This document shows positions 58,387 through 64,000 of a stretch of 64,000 bases of DNA, piece by piece. Position numbers and translations under genes: made by a program. The notes beneath the pieces are model-generated. The model saw only the letters and a list, made by a program, of their open reading frames with translations. It had not been told where the DNA came from and made no database searches. Origin of the DNA: Curvibacter sp. GTDB taxonomy: Bacteria; Pseudomonadota; Gammaproteobacteria; Burkholderiales; Burkholderiaceae_C. The first letter of the stretch is position 1, and every line of letters begins with the position of its first letter. The stretch is taken from the NCBI GenBank assembly GCA_019233055.1, contig JAFAMV010000112.1:1-64000 (forward strand), read 5' to 3'.

Positions 58387-58409
58387 AAAATGACAATTCC
58401 GTCAGAAAT
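58387..58409 (-). promoter_or_regulatory. CusR/CopR-like operator upstream of the efflux operon
   Basis: AAAATGACAA (58387-58396) and the facing CCGTCAGAAAT (58399-58409) form a palindrome with core TGAC-AATTCC-GTCA. The left half matches the CusR-type box half-site AAAATGACAA exactly; the right half keeps GTCA. Its position, about 65 bp from the OMF start codon, suits autoregulation by the operon's own response regulator, although the divergent receiver gene could also be affected. Confidence 0.5.
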
Positions 58410-58535
58410 GCACCTGAGCCTGGGCCCCAGACCCCATTGAAACCCAAGGCCACCCCGCTTCAAGATATCATTTCTCCAGGCTCTGTCGGTTTTCTCAGAT
58501 CAAACCGCCCTCCTCCACCGCTGCAGCAAGCACCC

Positions 58536-58934
58536 ATGAGTCAACGCATCCTCATCGTCGACGACCAGGCCCAGATCCGGCAGTTGATCCGCTTCTCGCT
58601 CGAAGACGAGGACTACCAACTGCGCGAAGCCAACAGCGGCGCCCAGGCCCTGAGCACGGCGATGGACTTCCAGCCCCACCTGGTGCTGCTGGACATCATG
58701 ATGCCGGGCGGCATCGACGGCCTGGACGTCTGCCGCGAATTCAAGAACCGGCCGGAATACGGTCAACCCAAGGTGCTGATCCTCAGCGCCATGGTCAACC
58801 AGGAGGCCGAGGACGGCGCGCGCCAAGCTGGCGCCCGGGCCTTCATCGGCAAGCCCTTCAGCCCCGCCAAGCTCTGCAAGCTGGTGCAGGCGCTGCTGAC
58901 GCCGGTCACGCCAAGCACCCCCGGCAAGCCCTGA
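58536..58934 (+). CDS. Single-domain response regulator (receiver only)
   Basis: A 132-residue CheY-like receiver. It has the acidic pair Asp9-Asp10 (ILIVDDQAQIRQLIRFSLED), phospho-acceptor Asp53 (VLLDIMMPGGIDGLDVC), Ser84 in the Thr position and Lys106 (FIGKPFSPAKL). There is no output domain, so it acts in a relay or by protein contact. It is divergent from the efflux operon; no kinase gene is adjacent on its strand. The ATG at 58536 is chosen because it opens directly on the receiver. Confidence 0.88.
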   Translation: MSQRILIVDDQAQIRQLIRFSLEDEDYQLREANSGAQALSTAMDFQPHLVLLDIMMPGGIDGLDVCREFKNRPEYGQPKVLILSAMVNQEAEDGARQAGARAFIGKPFSPAKLCKLVQALLTPVTPSTPGKP

Positions 58935-58967
58935 AATCGGTGGGCGCCACTGCGCCAAGCCCCCCGG

Positions 58968-59861
58968 CTATGCCAAGGCCGCCTGCAAGGCGTCCAGGAA
59001 GGCCTGCGGGCGCTCGAACTGAACCCAATGTCCGGCCTCCGGGATCAGGGTGAGCCCCCGGAAATCCGGGGCCGCCGCGGCAAAGGCCGCCTCCAGTTGA
59101 CTGATCCAGCTCTTGTAGAGCGCATCATGGGCGCCGTAGATGGCATGCACCGGGCAAGGCACCTGGGGCAGTGAGCGCGCCAGGATGTCGGTGTGGGCCA
59201 GGCGCCGCCGCGGCAGGCGGTCCCGCACCACATTGGCCACATGCACCTGCAGGGCCAGACCCTCGATCTGGGCCGGGTCATGCAGCATCAGGGCCGCCAG
59301 GTTGTAGCGGTGGATGTCGGCCTGGGCCCCGGCATCGGGCAGATGGCGCCAGGCCTTGAGTTCGAATTGCCGCTGCGGCACCACGCCCATGGCGGGCGCC
59401 CCCACCAGCACCAGGCGCCGGGCCAGCTCCGGATGCTCGGCCAACAACAGACCGGCCGTCATGCCGCCGAAGGAAAACCCCAGCAGGTCGCAGGCGCGCC
59501 TCTCCAGCAAGCGGGCCAGGCCCAGGCGCAGCGGTTCGACCATGCCATCGGCATCGCCGCCCAGGGGCGACACGGCGGACTCGCCGAAACCCGGCAGGTC
59601 AGGCACCCAGAGCTGCCGCCCCAGCGCCACCAGGGGCTCGATATTGCGCACGAAATGGGTCCAGCTGCCGCTGCCGCCATGGAACATGACCAAGGGCGGC
59701 ACCCCCGGCCTGGCCTCACCCCAGACATGCCACACCAGCTCCCCGTCCCCGCATGGGGTGGTCAGGCGCCGGGACCGGGCCTCCAGGGCCTGCCAGGGTG
59801 CCGGTTCGCCGGCCTGAGCGCTGGCCGAAGGAGTTGAAAACAGGTTCGACATCCAATTCAT
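58968..59861 (-). CDS. Alpha/beta-fold hydrolase
   Basis: A 297-residue alpha/beta hydrolase. It has the oxyanion motif FHGGSGSW (60-67), DLPGFGES, nucleophile Ser130 in LLGFSFGGMTAGLLL, the acid in YGAHDAL and the base His in PEAGHWVQFERP. This is the MhpC/haloperoxidase-like group, with esterase or C-C hydrolase activity possible; the substrate cannot be named. The ATG at 59861 is preferred over an open extension to 59924. It converges on the single-domain receiver gene, with 33 bp between the stops. Confidence 0.85.
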   Translation of the reverse strand: MNWMSNLFSTPSASAQAGEPAPWQALEARSRRLTTPCGDGELVWHVWGEARPGVPPLVMFHGGSGSWTHFVRNIEPLVALGRQLWVPDLPGFGESAVSPLGGDADGMVEPLRLGLARLLERRACDLLGFSFGGMTAGLLLAEHPELARRLVLVGAPAMGVVPQRQFELKAWRHLPDAGAQADIHRYNLAALMLHDPAQIEGLALQVHVANVVRDRLPRRRLAHTDILARSLPQVPCPVHAIYGAHDALYKSWISQLEAAFAAAAPDFRGLTLIPEAGHWVQFERPQAFLDALQAALA

Positions 59862-59997
59862 CGCAGAAAACACTTCGCACAGAGATTCAGGATCCGGCAG
59901 CCTGCTGCCGGTGCCCTTTGCCACATCGGGCGGGTCCCCGATTCTGAGGCCATCCGGGCCTCTGTACGCGCCCTGTGCGCCCGGTCACAGGAGAGTC

Positions 59998-60032
59998 AAA
60001 AAAACCGGCTGCGCCGTGTAGCGCAGCCGGTT
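59998..60032 (-). terminator. Intrinsic terminator after the Tyr/Pro-rich secreted protein gene
   Basis: A perfect 12-bp helix (60021-60032 with 60003-60014) with a six-base loop is followed by a T-run in the minus direction (A-tract 59998-60004). It lies about 50 bp after the stop of the gene at 60081-60413. Confidence 0.92.
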
Positions 60033-60080
60033 CCTGCAGTCTGCCCGCAAAACGCCCTGATCCGTCGGGGCAGCGCAGGA

Positions 60081-60413
60081 TCAGCGCCAGCCGTGGTGGT
60101 GCCAGCCCCAGCCGAAGCGGGCACCGACATAGACCGGTGCCACGGAGGGCCCATAGATCACCGGGGCCGGAGCCGCATACACCACCGGAGCCGGTTGGCT
60201 GTAGACCACGGCAGGCGGGCTGTAGACCGGGGCGGGCACATAGGCAGGTGCCGCATAGACCGGCGCGGCATAGACCGGCGCCGCCACATAGCCGCCCAGG
60301 GGAATGCCCACCGAGATCGAGACACCGGCCTGGGCGGTGCCGGCCAGACCCAACGCGGCCAGCATGGCCGCCCCCATGAGGGCCCAGGAACGGGTGCGGG
60401 TGATGAACTTCAT
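60081..60413 (-). CDS. Small secreted Tyr/Pro/Ala-repeat protein
   Basis: A 110-residue exported protein with a Sec signal (MKFITRTRSWALMGAAMLAA, cleavage near AQA-GVS). The mature part starts GVSISVGIPLGGYVAAPVY and consists of short PVYxAP repeats (PVYAAPVYAAPAYVPAPVY) before ending in an aromatic/His-rich GARFGWGWHHHGWR. Such YxxP/GWHHHW proteins are common envelope-associated hypotheticals in Burkholderiales; function is unknown. AAAGGAGTTCACC precedes the ATG at 60413, and a strong terminator follows. It is divergent from glnS across a 146-bp gap. Confidence 0.75.
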   Translation of the reverse strand: MKFITRTRSWALMGAAMLAALGLAGTAQAGVSISVGIPLGGYVAAPVYAAPVYAAPAYVPAPVYSPPAVVYSQPAPVVYAAPAPVIYGPSVAPVYVGARFGWGWHHHGWR

Positions 60414-60559
60414 GGTGAACTCCTTTGCTGATGGCCACGGCACCGTGAATGCGCCGCGCCTTGATCCGATTAACGGCTGTTGGAGCGGGATGGTTGTCGA
60501 AAACTCCGGCAAGAGTGTTTCAATCAGTAACAGGCAGGAGCGCCCTCTAAAATAAGGAG

Positions 60560-62365
60560 ATGACCTCGCATACAACGCCCTCCGACGACAAGAATACCCA
60601 CAAGCCCAGCAACTTCCTGCGCCAGATCATTGAGAGCGACCTCGCCCAGCACCGCTATGCACAGCGCCATTGGGGCGGCAGCCCGGGCGATGCAGCCCAC
60701 CATGCCGCCGGCCCGGTCGACCCGGCCCAGGTCCGGCTGCGCTTTCCGCCCGAACCCAACGGCTATCTGCACGTCGGCCACGCCAAGAGCATCTGCCTCA
60801 ATTTCGGCCTGGCCCGCGACTATGGCGGCGTCTGCCACATGCGCTTCGACGACACCAACCCCGAGAAGGAAGACCAGGAGTATGTCGACTCCATCCTCGA
60901 CGCGGTGCAATGGCTGGGCTTCCACTGGGACAGCAGCTTCAACGGAAACAAAACATCACACCTGTACCAGGCCAGTGACTATTTCGGCTTCATGTACCGT
61001 GCCGCCGAGGCGCTGATCGAGCGCGGCCATGCCTACGTCGACGAGCAGAGCGCCGACGAGATGCGCGCCAACCGGGGCGACTTCGGCAAGCCCGGGGTCG
61101 ACAGCCCGTTCCGCAGCCGCAGCCCGGCCGAGAATCTGGCGCGCTTCCGCGAGATGCGTGATGGCCGCCTGCCCGATGGCGCCGCCGTGCTGCGCGCGCG
61201 CATCGACATGGCCTCGCCCAACATCAATCTGCGCGACCCGGCCATCTACCGCATCAAGCATGCCGAGCACCACAACACCGGCAACACCTGGTGCATCTAC
61301 CCGATGTACACCTTTGCGCACCCGATCGAGGACGCCCTGGAGAACATCACCCACAGCATCTGCACCCTCGAATTCGAAGACCAGCGGCCCTTCTACGACT
61401 GGCTGCTCGAACGCCTCGTCGAAGCCGGCCTGCTGGCCTCGCCGCCGCCGCGGCAGTACGAGTTCTCGCGGCTGAACCTCAGCTATGTGATCACCAGCAA
61501 GCGCAAGCTGGCCCAACTGGTGAACGAGCGCCATGTCGCCGGCTGGGATGATCCGCGCATGCCCACCATCGTCGGCCTGCGCCGACGCGGCTACACCCCC
61601 GAGGCGATCCAGCTGTTCTGCGACCGCATCGGCGTGACCAAGGACTACAGCTGGATCGACTACAGCACGCTGGAAGGCGCGCTGCGCGACGACCTGGACG
61701 GCAAGGCCGCCCGGGCGATGGCGGTGCTGGACCCGGTGAAGCTCACCATCGGCAACTGGGATGCCCTGATGGGTGCCGGCACGCTGGACGACTGCAGCGC
61801 ACCGGTGCATCCGCACCACCCCGAACTGGGCCGGCGCAGCTTCAAGTTCGGCCGGCAGCTCTGGATCGAGCGCAGCGACTACGAAGAGGTGCCGCCCAAG
61901 GGCTACCACCGCCTCTACCCCGGCAACAAGGTGCGGCTCAAATACGGCCATGTGATCGAGTGCAAGGGCGCCGTGCGCGACGAGTCCGGCCGCATCACCG
62001 AGGTGCTGGCCGAACTCATCCCCGACACCAAGAGCGGCACCCCGGGCGCCGACGCGATCAAGGTCAAGGGCGTCATCACCTGGGTCGGCGCCGACGATGG
62101 CGTCGAAGCCGAAGTCCGGCTGTACGACCGGCTCTTCACCGAAGCCCAGCCGGATGCTGGCGGCAAGGACTTCCTGGCCAGCCTGAACCCGGACAGCCTG
62201 CAGACCGTGCGCGCCATGGTCGAACCGGCCCTGGCCGCCTGCGCAGCCGACAGCAAGTTCCAGTTCGAACGCCACGGCTATTTCGTGGCCGATCGGCTGG
62301 AGCACCAGGCGGGCCGCCCGGTCTTCAACCGGGCCGTGGGCCTGAAGGACAGCTGGGGCAAATGA
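60560..62365 (+). CDS. glnS: Glutaminyl-tRNA synthetase
   Basis: Charges tRNA-Gln with glutamine. The 601-residue class I synthetase has the HIGH-type motif in FPPEPNGYLHVGHAKSICLNFGL, FDDTNPEKEDQEYVDSI, and a KMSKS equivalent VITSKRKLAQLV. The C-terminal beta-barrel anticodon-binding domains span about 370-590. Length and start (NFLRQIIESDLAQHRY close to the N-terminus) are normal for proteobacterial GlnS. It converges on ylqF with 36 bp between the stops. Confidence 0.97.
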   Translation: MTSHTTPSDDKNTHKPSNFLRQIIESDLAQHRYAQRHWGGSPGDAAHHAAGPVDPAQVRLRFPPEPNGYLHVGHAKSICLNFGLARDYGGVCHMRFDDTNPEKEDQEYVDSILDAVQWLGFHWDSSFNGNKTSHLYQASDYFGFMYRAAEALIERGHAYVDEQSADEMRANRGDFGKPGVDSPFRSRSPAENLARFREMRDGRLPDGAAVLRARIDMASPNINLRDPAIYRIKHAEHHNTGNTWCIYPMYTFAHPIEDALENITHSICTLEFEDQRPFYDWLLERLVEAGLLASPPPRQYEFSRLNLSYVITSKRKLAQLVNERHVAGWDDPRMPTIVGLRRRGYTPEAIQLFCDRIGVTKDYSWIDYSTLEGALRDDLDGKAARAMAVLDPVKLTIGNWDALMGAGTLDDCSAPVHPHHPELGRRSFKFGRQLWIERSDYEEVPPKGYHRLYPGNKVRLKYGHVIECKGAVRDESGRITEVLAELIPDTKSGTPGADAIKVKGVITWVGADDGVEAEVRLYDRLFTEAQPDAGGKDFLASLNPDSLQTVRAMVEPALAACAADSKFQFERHGYFVADRLEHQAGRPVFNRAVGLKDSWGK

Positions 62366-62401
62366 GCCCGCTGCGGTGCACCCGGCCTCCGGGCGCCTGA
62401 G

Positions 62402-63364
62402 CTACCAGCGCGCGTTGCGTGACTTGCGCCCCGGCGCCTGGCGCGCCTGGGCATGGGCCTCCTTGCGGGCCGTGCGTTCAGCGTCGAGCTGGCGGCCTTC
62501 CGCCAGCCAGCGCGCGTAGGCCTCGGGACTTTCGAGCGAGACCCGTCCGAGCGCCCCGGTGCGGAAGTCGGTCAGCACGATCTCCGCCGCCTTCTGCAAG
62601 TTGACCCGGTTGCCCGGCAGCAGGGCGCCGCGCTTGCGGCCGATGGCCTCGAGCCAGGCTTCTTCGGTCCAGCCTTCGCGCGCGGTGTCGTCCAGGCTGA
62701 GGCCGTAGCGGCTCTCGAGCGCGCTCGCATAGTGCTGCTTGAGGTAGGCCAGCAGTTCCAGCACCACCTCGGCCTCATCGAAGGCATTGCGCCCCACCGC
62801 GCCGCTGGCGGCCAGGTTGTAGCCGCTCTGCGCCACGATGATGCGCGGCCAGAGCACGCCGGGGGTGTCGTAGAGGTAGAAGCCGTCTTCGAGCACATGG
62901 CGCTGCTCGGTCTTGGTCACGCCGGCCTCGTCGGCGGCCTTGGCGGCCCGCTTGCCGACCAGGGTGTTGATGAGGGTCGATTTGCCCACATTGGGGATGC
63001 CGCAGATCAGCACCCGCATCGGCTTGGCCAGGCTGACACCGCGCGTGGGGGCCAGTTGGCGGCAGGCCTCGACCAGGGCCCGTGCGGGCGCCTTCTCGTG
63101 GTTGTCCAGGGCGATGGCGCGGGTGCCGGGCTGGGCGTTGTAATGCGCCAGCCAGGCAGCGGTCTGGACCGGATCGGCCAGGTCCTGCTTGTTCAGGACC
63201 TTCAAGGCCGGCTTCTGGGCGGTCAGGCCGACCAGCATCGGGTTGGCGCTGGAGCCGGGCAGGCGGGCGTCCAGCATCTCGATGACCACGTCGATCTCCT
63301 TGATGCGCTCGCCGATGGCCTTGCGCGTCAGGTGCATGTGACCGGGAAACCACTGGATGGCCAT
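62402..63364 (-). CDS. ylqF: Ribosome biogenesis GTPase YlqF/RbgA
   Basis: A 320-residue circularly permuted GTPase. Motifs occur in the order G4-G1-G3: LNKQDLAD, then GIPNVGKSTLINTLVG and DTPGVLWP. The N-terminus MAIQWFPGHMHLTRKAI is the family start, so the ATG at 63364 is used although the frame is open further up into gshA. B. subtilis RbgA is needed for 50S maturation. The C-terminal 35 residues are basic. gshA lies upstream on the same strand, 80 bp away. Confidence 0.93.
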   Translation of the reverse strand: MAIQWFPGHMHLTRKAIGERIKEIDVVIEMLDARLPGSSANPMLVGLTAQKPALKVLNKQDLADPVQTAAWLAHYNAQPGTRAIALDNHEKAPARALVEACRQLAPTRGVSLAKPMRVLICGIPNVGKSTLINTLVGKRAAKAADEAGVTKTEQRHVLEDGFYLYDTPGVLWPRIIVAQSGYNLAASGAVGRNAFDEAEVVLELLAYLKQHYASALESRYGLSLDDTAREGWTEEAWLEAIGRKRGALLPGNRVNLQKAAEIVLTDFRTGALGRVSLESPEAYARWLAEGRQLDAERTARKEAHAQARQAPGRKSRNARW

Positions 63365-63444
63365 CTGGAATTCTTTCTTGGGCAGGGGCCGGCGTCTGTC
63401 AGCCCCCCGTCCACCCGGAAAGCCCGCGCGGGCGGGCGTGGATT

Positions 63445-64000
63445 CTACCCAAGCACCGCCACCGGGGGCAGTTCGAGCCCCAGGCGCTCCTGGGACACGT
63501 AGTTCAGCCGGTAGTCCTCGAAGGACAGGGTATCGGCCGCCTCGATGGCACGCTGGTCCACCAGCGACTTCTGGCTCAGGGCCAGGTAGCGTGCCTCCTG
63601 CTCGCAGCTCCAAGGGCGCGCCAGCAGTTGCTGGCGGGTCTGCAGCGAGCGGGTGCGCACAAAGTCGATGAAGCTGTTGTCGTGCTCGGCCGCCATCACC
63701 TCGAGCACGCGGGCCGACGGGGTCAAGGCGGGTTGCGACAGCAACTTCTCCGCGTGGGCCACCGCGGCGCTGTACTCGCTGCTGCGGTGGGCGGCATCGA
63801 GTGCCGCCGCGATCGGCATGCATTGGGCCAGCACCTCGCGCCCCCAGTCCACCAGGGGCAGTTCACCGCCGGCCCGGCGCAGGAGCAGACCGGGCTCGCG
63901 TCCACGGGCAGCGGTCTGGTGCTGGTTGTGCTTGAGTTCGGCGATCTCGGCCGGGGTATCCGGCGGGCTGTCGGCCAGCAGGCACTGCAGCAGGAAGACA
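63445..64000 (-). CDS. gshA: Glutamate-cysteine ligase, C-terminal part (5' end beyond window)
   Basis: The first enzyme of glutathione synthesis. The 185 residues visible run from the window edge to the stop at 63445. They include RGREPGLLL, PSARVLEVMAAEHDNSFIDF and the terminal DQRAIEAADTLSFEDYRLNYVSQE, which match the C-terminus of proteobacterial class I GshA (E. coli has a comparable EAADTEPF segment). The catalytic N-terminal part is outside the window. The assignment rests on these tail motifs only. Confidence 0.75.
   Translation of the reverse strand, partial: VFLLQCLLADSPPDTPAEIAELKHNQHQTAARGREPGLLLRRAGGELPLVDWGREVLAQCMPIAAALDAAHRSSEYSAAVAHAEKLLSQPALTPSARVLEVMAAEHDNSFIDFVRTRSLQTRQQLLARPWSCEQEARYLALSQKSLVDQRAIEAADTLSFEDYRLNYVSQERLGLELPPVAVLG

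Overview
The window is high-GC, densely coded bacterial chromosome with no mobile element, CRISPR array or prophage signature. The housekeeping order gshA-ylqF, glnS, rpsU-yqeY, suhB-trmJ-cysE and rpsO-pnp-qor-tpiA-secG-tRNA-Leu-nuoABC points to a betaproteobacterium of the order Burkholderiales. From protein flavour it is plausibly near the Leptothrix/Sphaerotilus/Rubrivivax group. That placement is inference, because no search was run.

Layout. 1-7.7 kb (minus strand): start of the complex I operon (nuoC partial, nuoB, nuoA), tRNA-Leu(GAG), secG, tpiA, a quinone oxidoreductase, pnp, rpsO and an aminotransferase. 7.8-12 kb: a small Tat-type secreted protein, an ABC substrate-binding protein, an Hsp20 chaperone, an excisionase-HTH/receiver regulator and tsaD. 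12.1-26 kb: a complete nitrate/nitrite assimilation island holding nasT, nasS, a NarK-type transporter, a PP2C phosphatase/Ser-Thr kinase fusion, nirB, a PilJ-domain periplasmic protein, nirD, the nitrate reductase nasA, ybiB and the siroheme methyltransferase cobA. 26-35.7 kb: baiN, rpsU, yqeY, a FecR/W-rich secreted protein, pmbA, darP, mog, cysE, trmJ and suhB. 35.7-50.3 kb (minus strand): an HD-GYP response regulator with a 1602-residue hybrid kinase, then a 1990-residue GMC oxidoreductase/hydrolase/PhoD-like fusion coupled to an EAL c-di-GMP phosphodiesterase. 50.5-58.3 kb: a five-gene RND efflux and two-component operon. 58.5-64 kb: a single-domain receiver, an alpha/beta hydrolase, a small Tyr/Pro-rich secreted protein, glnS, ylqF and the end of gshA.

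The most coherent system is the nitrate island. Its two structural operons (nasS-narK and nirB-pilJ-nirD-nasA) carry the same stacked control elements: NtrC-like boxes, a perfect GG-N10-GC sigma-54 promoter, then a leader with two hexaloop hairpins (A at position 1, G at position 4) whose second hairpin overlaps a 10-bp intrinsic terminator. This is the architecture expected of an ANTAR antitermination leader, and an ANTAR regulator (NasT) plus its nitrate-sensing partner (NasS) are encoded beside it. Nitrogen limitation would start transcription and nitrate would let it pass the terminator. A membrane-anchored phosphatase/kinase and a periplasmic protein with two copies of a nitrate-sensor P-box-like motif sit inside the same island and may be further nitrate-sensing layers.

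The second unusual locus is the 1990-residue protein at 41.9-47.8 kb. It joins an FAD-dependent GMC oxidoreductase with a four-cysteine insert, an alpha/beta hydrolase with Cys in place of Ser at the nucleophile elbow, and a PhoD-like domain that has lost recognisable metal-site motifs. Its start codon overlaps the stop of a c-di-GMP phosphodiesterase gene.
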